Shown piece after piece: positions 42,343 to 53,254 of a stretch of DNA of 64,000 bases. How positions within the stretch are numbered: the stretch's first letter is position 1; every line of letters starts with the position of its first letter. The translations under genes were made by a program, and so were the position numbers. Under the pieces are notes generated by a model, which was given only the letters and a program-made list of their open reading frames with translations, searched no databases and was not told the DNA's origin. The stretch covers positions 11,410,980-11,474,979 of the forward strand of contig OZ020623.1 in assembly GCA_963971575.1 (NCBI GenBank), in the 5' to 3' direction. This DNA comes from Liopterus haemorrhoidalis. Lineage: Eukaryota > Arthropoda > Insecta > Coleoptera > Dytiscidae.

Positions 42343-44482
42343 TAGCGGTTCTTAAACTGTGGTTCGCAGACACCTGGGGGTCCGCGAAACAATTTTGACA
42401 TTTACTTGCATATCGCCGGGGTTTGGGATGCAGTCGTGTGTATTTAGCTCCATTAGTCTCTAGTATGACGCGGCTCAAAAGGTTGCTGAAGTTTGAGATT
42501 AGTGGACGCTTTTCAAGACCCAACAAACCCCATAATAATAATAATAATATTTAGTTTGTGTTTGATAGTCATTTTGAAAATTTACAAATTTTAAGTGTTT
42601 ATTTAGTATAGGGAAATTTGTATTAGTATCACTAAATAAAACAATGTTTACATTTGACATTTTATAAAACGTTCTGATGTGTTTTGATACTTGTGTTCAC
42701 ATATTTAACTTTTTAACTTTGAAAATAACCTTTCAACTGACTCAGATGCAGTGCCGGACCGAGGCAATCTTGCACCCCGGGCGAACTCCTTGTTTTGGCG
42801 CCCTAAAATTTTTCAAGATTCTAAAATTGGTTGACATAAAAAAAATAATAAAAAATTAAATAATTAATAATCAGCAGGCGATACACCTTAAAAATCTAAT
42901 AGGTAGGTAATAATAATTCATTTATTCAAAATATTTTTTTCTTGAAAGATAAAATGTGATCGCGAAAAGCAGAGGGCAAAGGAAAAGGCCACGTAGCTGG
43001 ATCATTATATTGAAAAATACTTTCAGAAATGTAGTCTACATTTTCCTCAGTATTTGTCAAATCTTCGAAAATTGTCATTTCTCTAACATCTGATAATTGA
43101 AATGATAATTCTTTAGTTTCGTTTGAGTTAATAGCACTCAAATTTTTAACATCTGCGTTTTGTGATGTACCTTCTCCAAAAGCATTATTAAGCAAATTTG
43201 AATTAGATACATTTGATTGCATATAGTTGGATAGATATGTTGCACTTTAAGAAAATTCATTTTCTCTTTCCAATTTTCTTTTACGGTTTTGTGGTCCAGA
43301 TAATTTTTTATGTGTCGAAAATTCCAAATTACTGCAAAAAGTTTAACAAGTAGAACATGCATTTTAAGTTTATAAAATGTAAAACTTACCAATGTTATTA
43401 AAATAAATTTCAGATATAATAACTAATAATAAAAGAAAATTAAAAATAATTAACACAAAAGTACGATAATTTTTATATAAACAGGTTAGTTTTGCACATT
43501 TCGAAATATATGCTTGTTGTCACTAGCAGAATATAACAAAAACTGACGAAACTATATGAAATTAAACACGTTTATTATAAACGGATTTTTTTTATAGCTT
43601 TCCATGGAAATCATTAAGTACGTATTGTAGCAAATAACCGGAATAACCTATTAAAAAAATCATTAAGTAACTTGGGGTGTTTTGATGTTGTAAGCAATAT
43701 ATTATATCGCATTTAATGAAATTTATTTTTACATTTTTCTATTGTAGAGATTATACGTGCACTACTAAGCACGTAATAAATGTGTTATATGATAAAAATA
43801 TCAAATAATTGTCAATTTGGTAAATGTAACTCATTTTTCACAAAAAGTGTACTTAGTGACTTTTACCTTTAAACCGACGATATGATCCTAGTTTTGCTAA
43901 TGACTTCTTAGGTGCGCCCTTATCAACGAAGTGTTTTGCTACTCCTCGCCCCGCGCTTTTTTCCGCGGCACGACGTTCACAAAAAATCGTATACCATGTC
44001 ACTTTCTTTTCATATTCTTTGGTTACAGTTTATTTCTCAAAAGATAAGAAGCCTTTATTTTATAAGTATGCTATTGATATGAATGAATAAAAACATTGCC
44101 AAATTAACCAATAACAAATAATTTTATATATAAAACATAATACCTAAATCAAATTCAATTTATTTATATTGTCCGATTCTTATTTTGGCGCCCCTCTAAA
44201 TCTGACAGACCGGGCGATTGCCCGGTCAGCCCGCCCGTTAATCCGCCACTGCTCAGATGTTATAGTAAGTGTTAAAGACAGCATAAAAGCTGTGCATGTA
44301 TCATCGAAATTGGTTAAAATTGTACTATAGTCTATTAAAAATATTTTGGCAAATTCTTTTGTACTGGAACATAATTTAATTTTGTCCAACAATGCTGATC
44401 TAAAACTTAATATCTGCTGAGGACATGCGTTTGTTAAATCCGTACTATATTTTTCTTGTATTGGTTTGAAATATTTCATCAT
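42343..44482 (-). mobile_element. hAT remnant split by a younger hAT
   Basis: The left terminus AGCGGTTCTTAAACTGTGGT is hAT-like. Minus-strand coding of a ZMYM/DUF4371-type hAT C-terminus is visible on both sides of the insertion: NACPQQILSFRSALLDKIKL, DYSTILTNFDDTCTAFMLSL and TLTITSE up to 44260, resuming below 42741 with SVERLFSKLKS, the 'S-ERxFSKLK' motif of the dimerisation domain. Stops follow. The 5' portion is missing; sequence beyond 44482 belongs to another repeat. An ATA microsatellite lies at 42533-42551. Confidence 0.65.
42749..44251 (-). mobile_element. hAT element, perfect 8-bp TSD CTCAGATG
   Basis: CTCAGATG flanks the element at 42741-42748 and 44252-44259. The ends CAGTGCCGGACCGAGGC and the complement of CGTTAATCCGCCACTG are inverted repeats with mismatches. 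On the minus strand 42926-43222 encodes an N-terminal hAT fragment (SIFQYNDPATWPFPLPSAFR, DHILSFKKKI) and the region before it LEFSTHKKLSGPQNRKRKLE, as in ZMYM-type hAT proteins. The remaining 700 bp is AT-rich and non-coding, so only the N-terminus survives. Confidence 0.85.
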
Positions 44483-44485
44483 TTC

Positions 44486-44562
44486 AGCGCCCTATAATTT
44501 TGATTTTGCCCCTCACCGGGGTGCACTCGCACTGCCAGCTGCCCCAGTAGCTAGGCCCCTGG
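44486..44562 (-). mobile_element. Solo hAT-like terminus
   Basis: The complement reads CAGGGGCCTAGCTACTGGGG, CAGCTGGCAGTGCGAGTGCA, CCCCGGTGAGGGGC, typical of a hAT end of the CAGGGG type. The local GC content is far above its surroundings. The other end was not found. Confidence 0.4.
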
Positions 44563-44640
44563 AACAGAGATTTTATTTATTTATTTTATTTATTTGTACA
44601 AAAACAAAAATTGTACAAAGGTTCCATGTAATACAAAAGT

Positions 44641-45661
44641 TAGGGATGGGAACGACATATCGATATTTCGAAAATATCGATACTTTAGAAAAATATATCG
44701 ATATTTTTATATCGATATTTGAAATGCGATATATCGCGCAAAATATCGATATTCGCACAAAATATCGGTATTCTTGTATATTTTTAACATTTAAATATAT
44801 GCTGTTCACTTTTGTAAAAACAAACTGTAAGCTATTCCAAACGTTTAGGCGGTACTAGATTTTGAAATCTAGTAATTTTTATCTATTAATTCGGACTTTT
44901 GGTCATTTTGATTAAGCTTTATAAATCATGCTCACATTTAAATTCTAGATTAAATTGATTGTCATTATAAAATGTCCTTTTCATTGCATTTTAATTTTTT
45001 GTCATTCTTAATAAAAATTACCCATTTATTTAGGATTTTGTCTTCAAAATATGGAAAAATGTATTAAAATAGACATATGTCATTCGTTTCCGTGGTTTCA
45101 CTGTAGAAATTTTAAATTTTCACATAACAAAAATGAAAAATGAAATAACCTAAGCAAGGTCCGTTTTCGTGACAACCTAAAATAACGAAATTTCCATTTA
45201 GTTCCGCCTAATCGCTTGGAATAGCCTGTAAGACGAAATTTTGATTTTATAATTTGCACCTTTAAAATTATATGTCATGTAGGTAAAAAATTACAAAAAA
45301 TGTCACTTTCTTAATAATGATCATAACAACCAATAAATCTAAAGTCGGTTTTACAGCCTAAGGAATATATTTGATTGATATTTAAAGTCCATAATACAAT
45401 ATAAAAGTAACCAAAAAGATCTGGTTTGTCCTTACAAAAGTGGACAGCATATATATATTTAATTAAGAGAGCAGTTCTTTTCCCGCCAAGCCAACAAAAA
45501 AAAAAACTGTAATTTATATATCTTACATGTTACGTGTTAATTATTTCGATATATCGAAAATATCGATATTTTTACTTCGATATATATCGAATATCGATAT
45601 CACACTTACGATATATCGAATCGCGCATATATCGATATTCTAAAATAAATTCCCATCCTTA
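44641..45661. mobile_element. hAT-like element with ATCGATAT subterminal arrays
   Basis: The ends TAGGGATGGGAA and TTCCCATCCTTA are inverted repeats. The flanks ACAAAAGT (44633-44640) and ACAAAGGT (45662-45669) form an 8-bp duplication with one change. Both subterminal zones are dense in ATATCGATA/TATCGATAT words: 44656-44770 and 45545-45640. The interior has no coding frame. Same design as the element at 2293, with a different repeated word. Confidence 0.75.
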
Positions 45662-45686
45662 ACAAAGGTATACATTTATAAATAAC

Positions 45687-46105
45687 AGGGCTTCGAACCG
45701 TAAGTTTTTTCGTTTCGGTTTTTGTTCCGGTTAATTAAAAAACTAAATATCGGTTCGGTTCCGGTTTTCGTTTAGGCAAAAATAACGGTTTTTTTCGGTT
45801 TTCGGTTCAGTTCCGAGTGATAAATTTTTAAATGCTTTTATTTGTATTAGTAATTTATTTTCTACTATAATTTAGAAGAACATTTTATTCCTTATTTTGT
45901 AATAATCATACCAAGGCCGCTGGGGCGGTGTTCTGCCTCCCTCCACCCGAAATAATAGAAGCGCAATTTTTTTTTAACTTATCAGTTAAAAAAATTACGA
46001 ATTTTTTCTGCTCATCAGTTTAAAAAATAATCTTAAATAAAATGTATTTTATATTCACTCCCATAATCATTATCTGAACCGAAATAAACCGATATTTTTT
46101 TTGGT
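45687..46105. mobile_element. hAT-like element with CGGTT subterminal array (one clear end)
   Basis: Starts CAGGGCTTCGAACCG and continues with TTTCGGTTTTTGTTCCGGTT, ATCGGTTCGGTTCCGGTTTT, GGTTTTTTTCGGTTTTCGGT to 45815. The other side holds ATCTGAACCGAAATAAACCG near 46073-46095 in opposite orientation. The right terminus and duplication were not seen. By analogy with 2293 and 44641 it is a hAT-type non-autonomous element. Confidence 0.5.
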
Positions 46106-46322
46106 TCAGCTCAGTAACAGTAACAGTATACAAACAAAAAGAGACAACAATTTAATTTTTTTTTAACAACAATTTTGCTAAGCTAGAAGCTTGTCGCTCC
46201 ACCCGGAAGAAAAATGTCTTATATTTAACAAATACTTTATATCTCATATGTCGAATCGGGCGCAAAGAACTTTTGGTGTCTGTATACTTACAAATACTTT
46301 TGAAATGGAAAGAAAATATATA

Positions 46323-47888
46323 CAGTATTGGCCATAAAGATAGCAACTTTTGATAATCCTCTTTTATTTTTATTCTATTCAATATTTTTAAAATTAAAAA
46401 ATGTAATTCTTACCTTTAACAATCCTCTACATATATTATAGTAAAAAATTAAATTTTAACAGTAAATTCTATTTTTTTTATAGTATTTATTATTTTTACC
46501 TGGACATAAAGATAGCAACTACTCTTAATAAAATCTTTTTTTTTTATTAATTAAGAAAATGAATTATTATTAACAGATAATTTTTAATATTTTGTATAGT
46601 AACCACCAGTATTTATAACTTCCCGACATCTTTTCGGCATTGATTCTAATAATTTCGTGATCATTTCATTATCAATATTAGACCAGGCACCCTGCAAAGC
46701 TTTAAACAAATCTTCAATATTTTAATGCGTTTTGTTTCTAATCTTTCTGTCGACAATCTCCCAAAGGTTTTCTATTGGATTTAAATCGGGAGACTGTGAC
46801 GGCCAAGTCATTACGTTAATTTTTGAATCCTCGAACCATTCTTTGACCAACTTCGAAGAATGTTTTGTGTCATTATCATGCTGAAAAATATGTTTTAAAG
46901 GCATGAACTCATCAGAATAAGGTTCCATAACATTCTGAAGGATGTCTATATATTTAAATCGATCCATTATTCCTTCAATGTGGTATAGAGGACCCATATC
47001 ATATCCCGAGAAACAGTCTCTTACCATCACACCACCTTTGCCATGTTGAACTGTTAGCAAGGTGTACTTTTGAACTAATCTTTTATTAGCAGGCCTCCTA
47101 ACGTAACTTACACCATCACTTTTAAACAAATTGAACTTAGATTCATCACTAAAAATAACTTTTTTCCATTGATCCACAGTCCAGTCAATATGATTTTTAG
47201 CAAATTCTAATCGGGCCTTCACATTCTTTTTGGATAGAAGTGGTTTTTTAGCAGGACGGCGACTAAAAAGAGCCTCACTAACTAATCTTCGGCGAATAGT
47301 TCTTGTTGAGATGTTTTCTTGATCCATTTGTGGCAAAAGGCCCAACATTTTCTCCGATGACAGAAAGGGGTTATTGGTAGATAAATAAATAATTTTTTTA
47401 TAAGTTCATTTTGTAGTTTTTCGTGGCCGTCCTGGAATTTTTTAAACTTCAAACGTACCTTCTTCTCGAAATCGTTTTATAATTCGCGACACAGTAGATT
47501 TATAAACATTTAAATTTTGTGAAATCACATTTTGCTGCAGCCCGTCTTTAAAACCAGAAATTATTAAGTTTCTAATTTCACTTGAAACAGTTTTACTACG
47601 ACCCATGATTGACAAATATAAACTGAAATATTACTTGTGCACAACATATTATTTATGGATAAAACCTGCATATAACAAGAAAATTCAACTAGTTGCAATA
47701 TTTTTGTCCAAGCAAAAATGAAGAAATAATTTATTATTAATCTGTGAGTCAGGTATTTGACTATTGATTGATGTAACAGATAAAATATGATTAAATTATA
47801 GAACTAAGAGTATTTATTTTTCAATATTATTATTAAAATTTGAAAAATTGAAAAATGTTAAAAGTTACAATCTTTATGGCCAATACTG
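46323..47888 (-). mobile_element. Tc1-like element with IR/DR-type ends
   Basis: The outer ends CAGTATTGGCCATAAAGATA and its complement are flanked by TA (46321-46322, 47889-47890). About 150-180 bp inside each end a second, related site occurs in the same orientation as the outer one: TGGACATAAAGATAGCAACT at 46501-46520 and AGTTGCAATATTTTTGTCCA at 47691-47710. Paired outer and inner binding sites at each end are the IR/DR arrangement known from Sleeping Beauty-type Tc1 elements. The transposase inside is broken by three stops. Confidence 0.85.
46584..47606 (-). pseudogene. Tc1 DD34E transposase with three nonsense codons
   Basis: The frame is continuous for 341 codons: MGRSKTVSSEIRNLIISGFK, SQNLNVYKSTVSRIIKRFRE, a stop, KIPGRPRKTTK, a stop, then intact from 47348: motif 1 VIFSDESKFNLF, motif 2 FQHDNDTKHSSK, motif 3 SPDLNPIENLWE with 34 residues between D and E. 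A third stop follows KIRNKTH and the C-terminus NIEDLFKALQGAW, SMPKRCREVINTGGYYTKY ends at 46584. No frameshifts are seen, so decay is recent and limited to point changes. Confidence 0.85.
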
Positions 47889-48052
47889 TATATATATATA
47901 TATATATATGTAAGTCATATATTTATAATATTATTTATATGTACTTATTGATTATTATTTATTTTTCTTTTAAAGAAAACAAATCTGAAATTTTGTTATT
48001 GACCTGCGTTTTTACAATAGATTTAATACTCTTCATGTAAGTAAAATAACTA

Positions 48053-48545
48053 AAGTGGGTTTTACACGATTCAATTAATTGATCAATTAATTGACAAAAA
48101 ATTTGATCAATTTATTTTGAAAGTTGAAGTTCTATTTTTCGTAAATTTTTCATCAATTTTTTAAGGAATTCTAGGTATATTTTTATCTGTTTTAATATTG
48201 CCAACTTTTTAGTTGTAGCATAACCTCGAAACATATTATTTTTGTTTCGGTTTCAAATCTAACATAACCACAAACGTTCTAATTTATCATCATCTAGGTT
48301 ATTTCTTTGGTTTTTGTTCACAGCTCGTAATTTTGTGAAGATTTTTTGAATATTTTCATTTTGATAAATATGTCAACATGTTTTACAGTTGGTAATGTAA
48401 AAATTTTCAAAAATATTGCTAAATAAATTGATGTGTGTAAAGTGACGTTTTTGTTCCCAAGGTTACCAATAAATTTTTCAATTAATTGACAAAAAAACTT
48501 GATCAATTTGTTGATCAATTAATTGAACTGTGTAAAACTAACTTA
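48053..48545. mobile_element. MITE with GTTTTACAC ends and ATCAATTAATTGA words
   Basis: The left end GTTTTACACGATTCAATTAA, TTGATCAATTAATTGAC is mirrored at 48473-48540 by TCAATTAATTGAC, TTGATCAATTAATTGAACTG and TGTAAAAC. The arms are about 35 bp plus repeated TTGATCAA/TCAATTAATTGA words further in. No coding potential. The target duplication is not clear. Lies in intron 2. Confidence 0.6.
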
Positions 48546-48980
48546 AGTTTTAATACATTTTCAAAATCACACTCATTAGTTAAAAAGTTGTACACTTTGG
48601 GCATGTAATACAAGAAGTTTGATTGTCCTACTGTTTTCTTGGCATGACAATTTAGACATTGTCCTAACAGAGCTGCTCTTGTTTTGTGGTCATGCTCAGC
48701 TAATACCACAATGTTCATATGTTTTTAAAAAGATTCTCATCGGGGTTCCAAAATTAATTTTTCAGTTAAAATTTTTATAATTTTTTCAACCTGCAGCCGA
48801 GCCTGTCCAGTCTTGTTTCCACTCTTAAGAATCCAGAATAATTTCCAGAAATATTGAAAAAATATACTTTCATCTCCATTTATTTTATAATAATAGTAAT
48901 GAATCCATCACTGTCTATGAATTGTATATTTTGTTGTGGCTGCCAGAGAAGTCATTCTTACAAGACATGCATTGTTACAG

Positions 48981-49131
48981 ATCTTTTCGTGGTAAACGTC
49001 GTCCGGAAGCAGACGGCACGGACTCAGAACCGGAAGTTGATGAACCGGAAATGGTGTTTGAGCATCTAGGAGACTGTCGTTGTGCTTGTGATCAAATAGC
49101 TTATAGTCCTGCTTACACCACCTGCTTACAG
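48981..49131 (+). CDS. Host gene, third visible coding exon with Cys cluster
   Basis: The acceptor TGTTACAG ends at 48980. AG from exon 2 plus A gives Arg, then SFRGKRRPEADGTDSEPEVD, EPEMVFEHLGDCRCACDQIA and YSPAYTTCLQ, ending CAG before GTAGGA at 49132. It leaves in phase 0. It contains CRCAC within 5 residues and another Cys 15 residues on, after an acidic stretch. The next exon is not identified in the remaining 15 kb, so the gene is probably incomplete here. Phase and splice consensus tie it to the exon at 38526; this link is inferred across a 10.2-kb intron. Confidence 0.55.
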
Positions 49132-49404
49132 GTAGGACAATTTTTACCATATAAAAACATCCAAAGAAATTGCTTATGTGTTGTTTTCTATAGATTTGAA
49201 AGATTCTTTTACTGACAAAAATATATCCAGGTACTATGAACATAAAAAAACATATAAAAATATATTAAACTAGGTTATTAACCGTCAACAATGACGGATT
49301 TATAATATAAAAATTTCAATTGTTTGTATGTGTAATTGGTTTTATTTTTTAACTTATCCTAATTTCGTCGCCAGTCTGCGAATTATGGGACATGATATCA
49401 CCAA
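49132..49404. other. Sequence after the third exon, no exon recognised
   Basis: Follows the donor GTAGGA. AT-rich, no conserved frame. A further exon of the host gene was looked for here and not found. Confidence 0.3.
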
Positions 49405-50925
49405 TTAGCTAATCACGGGAGAGGGCGTCACCTGTCAGTCAATCAAGAAACAGGGTGTCCCCAGTTAGCCAATCACGAGAACTTTAGAAAAATTGACGTC
49501 ATAATGTTACCGACACTACATACAGACACTTGCTAATTATATAGTTAGATTATTTATTCATTAACTTTTTAAGATGAGAAATCGATTCATTTTTACTTAG
49601 TACATTACATTTATATTGTTAAAACTAAAAATAATTTGAGACGTTAATTTATGCCTACGAAACCCTAGACATTTCTATATGTAATTATATTCGTAGATAC
49701 TTAGAGAATAAATCTGCAAAATATTGTTCATACCAATTAAAGGATATAGGCTTGTCTAGAGTTTCTCGTTTATGCCAACGAAACCCAAAACATTTATAAA
49801 TAAAATTTTATCCGCAGTGTCTTAGAGAATAAATCTGCAAAATATTGTTCATATCGGTCAAAGGAAACAGGAGTATCTACAGTCTCTTGTTTATGCCTAC
49901 GAAACCCTAGATATTTATTTATGTAATTATATTTGTAGATTCTTATAGAATAAATGTGCAAAATATTGCTCCTATCGGTTAAAGGAAACAGGAGTATCTA
50001 GAGTCTCATGTTTATGGCTACGAAACCCTAGGCAGTTATGTATGTAATTATTTTAGTGGATTCTTAGAGAATAAATTTGCAAAATATTGTTTATATCGGT
50101 CAAAGGAAAAGGAGTACCTAGAGTCTCTTGTTTATGCCTACGAAACCCTATACATTTCTATAGGTTATTTTATCCGCAGATTTTTAAATAATAAATCAGC
50201 AAAATATTTTTCATATCGATCAAAGAGTATAGAAGTGTCTACAGTTTCTTATTTATGCCTACGAAACTCTAGATATTTCTATACGATGTTTTATCCGCAG
50301 ATTTTTAGAGATTAAATTTGCAAATGTTTTTCATATCGATCAAAGAATATAGGAGTGTCTAGAGTTTCTCTTTATATCTACGAAATCCTAGATATTTCTG
50401 TATGTTATTTTATCCGCAGATTCTTAGAGAATAAATCTGAAAAATATTGTTCATATCGGTCAAAGGATATAGGAGTCTCTTGTTTGTGCCTACGAAAACC
50501 TAGACATTTATGTATGTAATTATATTTGTAGATTCTTAGAGAATATATATGCAAAATATTGTTCATATTGGTCAAAGGATGTAGCAGTGTCCAGAGTTTC
50601 TTGTTTATGCCTACGAAATCCTAGGTATTTTTGTAAATAATTATAAATTTGTAGATTCTAAGAAAATAAATCTGCAAAATATTATTCATATTGGTCGAAG
50701 GATAAAGCAGTGTATATAGTTTCTTGTTTATGCCTACGAGACCCTAGACATTTCTATATGTAATTATATTCGTAGATTCTAAGAGAACATATCTGCAAAA
50801 TACCTGTCAATCAAGTCAAACTGGGAACACCCTGTTTCCCAGTTAGCCAATCACGAGAACCTTAGAAAAAATGACGTCACAGTGTTACAGAATCACTAAC
50901 ATACGGTAGCTAATTATATATGTGC
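49405..50925 (+). repeat. Ten-unit 120-bp tandem array flanked by direct repeats
   Basis: Between 49645 and 50800 ten units of 113-122 bp each contain TTTATGCCTACGAAACCCTA, a GTAATTATATTCGTAGATTC-like segment, AATAAATCTGCAAAATATTG and TTCATATCGGTCAAAGGA. Units begin near 49649, 49771, 49892, 50013, 50133, 50254, 50373, 50486, 50606 and 50729. The array is bracketed by CCCAGTTAGCCAATCACGAG, AAAATGACGTCA-type sequence, in the same orientation, at 49459-49505 and 50836-50880, followed by TAGCTAATTATAT or a close variant on both sides. It may be a satellite embedded in a larger repeat. No protein frame. Confidence 0.8.
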
Positions 50926-51034
50926 GATGAGACTATATGGTTATGTTTTACTGATTTATTTATTTTACTAACTGCAGTTTTGGCCCTCATCATTTTTATA
51001 GTTACTGTACCTTTGACAATGATAAGCATACGAG

Positions 51035-51345
51035 AGTTTTTTTTTCCTTTTATTTGTTGGCTTTGGCAGCTTTGGCTATTAGCCAGATATAAATAAATAC
51101 ATTACAGGTTTTTAAAATTACATTTATAATTTGATATTTTCTGATTTAATATAGTTATAAATAATTTCATAAATATCTAGAGAGTTAGCAGCAAGAAGCG
51201 TCTGAATATTGGTGGGTAAGGATATTTTTTGGAAAATTAAATTTTGTATGAATAAGTTACGATTGCGAAAATGAATTGGGCATTCAAACAATAAGTGATT
51301 CGAATCGCTGATAGACAAATTATCACGGACAAAAAGAAGAAGAAA
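51035..51345 (-). mobile_element. LINE 3' end with C-terminal coding fragment
   Basis: The minus strand encodes SISDSNHLLFECPIHFRNRN, LFIQNLIFQKISLPTNIQTL, LAANSLDIYEIIYNYIKSEN, the region after RNase H in I/Jockey-type LINEs ('HxLFECP...R'). The 3' UTR holds ATCTGGCTAATAGCCAAAGC and ends in an A-rich tail (complement of TTTTTTTTTCC at 51037). Severely 5'-truncated. Confidence 0.6.
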
Positions 51346-51389
51346 CCATATTAATTCTATGCAGTTGATATTGAGAGAAGTGTGATTAA

Positions 51390-51460
51390 ATCTTTTTTTT
51401 TTTTAATTTTATTTATATATATTTTAAGACACTTCAGCTGCTTGGCTATTAGTGTCTAAA
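51390..51460 (-). mobile_element. Second LINE 3' end with poly-A
   Basis: The minus strand reads CACTAATAGCCAAGCAGCTG, AAGTGTCTTAAAATATATAT, AAATAAAATT then a run of A. The CTAATAGCCAA word is shared with the LINE end at 51035, so the two belong to related elements inserted in tandem, both on the minus strand. Confidence 0.5.
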
Positions 51461-52084
51461 ATTACTAAGGTTACATGATTGATACATAATTAGTTTATTG
51501 ATACATTATTAATTTTTAAACTTATATTAGATGCCGAATATTGGTTGCCTGAATTGGTTGAAAATCACTGAAAATTGTTAACTAATATTAAAGTTGATTA
51601 TGCATCTAGCAAACATGGTACAATGTTGACATAAAAACTAATTTCGAAAAGTGAGTAATTATTTATTATAGATGTATACAAAATATTTAATAACCAAATC
51701 GGCTTTTCTATATGAATAGTGACAATTAAAAGTAATATAGATCGCAATATCGGATTAGTATTTAAATTAATAATAATCGGTTTTAATATACGTATTTATG
51801 TTTATATCTCTGGTAAATTTAGAAAAATACCTTTTACCTGACCAAATAGGAAAACATTTATTTCTGTTTAAACGCTATTTCACTAGGCAAATAGTATCTG
51901 ACGGAATGTTATTGGGCCGGTAGTACTCAGTTTAATAATTTGTTATTTGAGGTTATGTTTAGTGGCGTGCTGTGAATCAGGCACGTACACAGTATTTTTT
52001 CTTGAGGGGGAGGTCAGAAGACAATGTGTTTTTTAAAGGATAGGAATCTGGAAATTAGTCGGTACAACCACACTTTATTTTCCA
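51461..52084. other. Intergenic stretch, no gene seen
   Basis: AT-rich, with no domain-like frame. At 52000-52080 the text resembles 2160-2225 (GGGGGAGG/GGAGGGAG, then CAGAAGACAA, then AATCTGGAAAT), a faint shared repeat. Confidence 0.3.
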
Positions 52085-52151
52085 AAATGCAAATTTTGAC
52101 CTAAAAACAAAGGTCCTCATTTCCAAAATACAAGTGAGACTTATTGAGACC

Positions 52152-53059
52152 TAAAAAAATTGATGTGAAGTGTGAATTTTCACACATTTCTGGGTTTTGC
52201 AGGTATTTAGTAACTGAACGATGATTATTTGGGATGCCAAAACAAATTTTATGTCAAAATATTTTTTTATGAATTTTAATTCGAATGCCTAATACCATTA
52301 TTTAAGTTTCTAAATATATGCAGTATTTTTTTTTATACAGCAAAGTTCATTAAGATTTTGAAAATTGCACCTATGGCTTCCATTGGTTGCTTACATCATA
52401 AGTCCCGCCCTTTGATTTCGTCAAATATAGAATTAAATTATAATTTCAACACTTTCCACTGGTTATTAAATTTACGCTTTTAAAAATTAAATGCAACATT
52501 TACCAAATATAACTAGAACTTTAACAAAATAATTTAAACAAAATAAAAATGCAAAAAAAAAATAAAAATAAAATCAACAGGATTCGAACCCTAGTTTGCA
52601 AGTTAACTTATATGATTAACCGTATGACAAATCCAACCACGCCACGAGAACTACTGATGTGGTATGTTACACAACGTATTAAATAGTTAACATATTTTAG
52701 TTAAAAACACAAAAAATGCGTTATTTTCCGAAAACATAATCTGATCAAAAATTCCTGTTGTACTATTCCGGTTCACACCAATGTACATTACTTAGATTTT
52801 TTTCAGATTTTTAGTTTAAACCATCTGGGCTACAGGGCAAATTTTGATCGTTAATCCACGTACTAAGGGCTTTCATTTGATACCCTACTCAGAATTTTAA
52901 AAAAATATTATTTTTTTTTATGAGCACATATTTGTTTATATTTTTAGAGGGATATGTTTTTTAGATGTTTTAGTATTTTTCCTATGTGCGGGTCAAAGAG
53001 TTGTATAAGCATGCCAAATTTCAACTCTCTAGGTTTAGCCGTTTGGCTACAATTTTTAC

Positions 53060-53148
<89 letters not shown>

Positions 53149-53200
53149 GACAAAATGACGGTATAAGGGTTTTTTGGTCATACCTACAAAACCCTAAAAA
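52152..53200 (-). mobile_element. Family R copy I (subfamily 2, third module type)
   Basis: On the minus strand the 5' end AGGGTTTTGTAGGTATGACC lies at 53196, followed by the longest GTCT microsatellite in the window (about 53065-53147, some 20 units), CCAAACGGCTAAACCTAGAG, the body, a tRNA-like module at 52575-52660, and the 3' end with GGGTTTTGCAGGTATTTAG and GTGTGAATTTTCACAC at 52168-52205. Compared with copy K it lacks about 100 bp just before GCCCAGATGG. Inserted in a tandem repeat. Confidence 0.85.
52575..52660 (-). pseudogene. tRNA-like module in family R copy I
   Basis: On the minus strand TGGCGTGGTTG (52644-52634) is one base off the A-box consensus, GTTCGAATC (52589-52581) matches the B box, and AGGGTTCGAATCCT forms a short T stem. 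The arrangement resembles serine-type tRNAs with a long variable region. The sequence is unlike the modules of copies D/K and H. Confidence 0.5.
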
Positions 53201-53254
53201 AGGTCCACACTTTCAAATTATAAATGATGACCTAAAAAAGGTCTTCAGCTCTAC

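Larger units (their letters stand above)
52085..53250. repeat. GGTCCTCACTTCC-type tandem repeat, split by family R copy I
   Basis: AAAGGTCCTCATTTCCAAAA, TACAAGTGAGAC (52108-52140) and, beyond copy I, AAAGGTCCACACTTTCAAAT, TATAAATGATGACC, AAAAAAGGTCTTCAGC (53198-53235) are units of the same 45-50-bp repeat. Related units occur in the MITE at 32176-32392 and the insert at 16228-16418. Confidence 0.5.

Noticed and set aside
48854..49243. Alternative frames around the third exon on both strands (111 and 97 codons)
   Set aside because: The frame used joins in phase with exon 2 and ends at a donor; the others cross the splice sites without matching signals.
49645..50800. CRISPR-like array
   Set aside because: Units of about 120 bp are repeated over their whole length with no unique spacers, and the genome is plainly eukaryotic.
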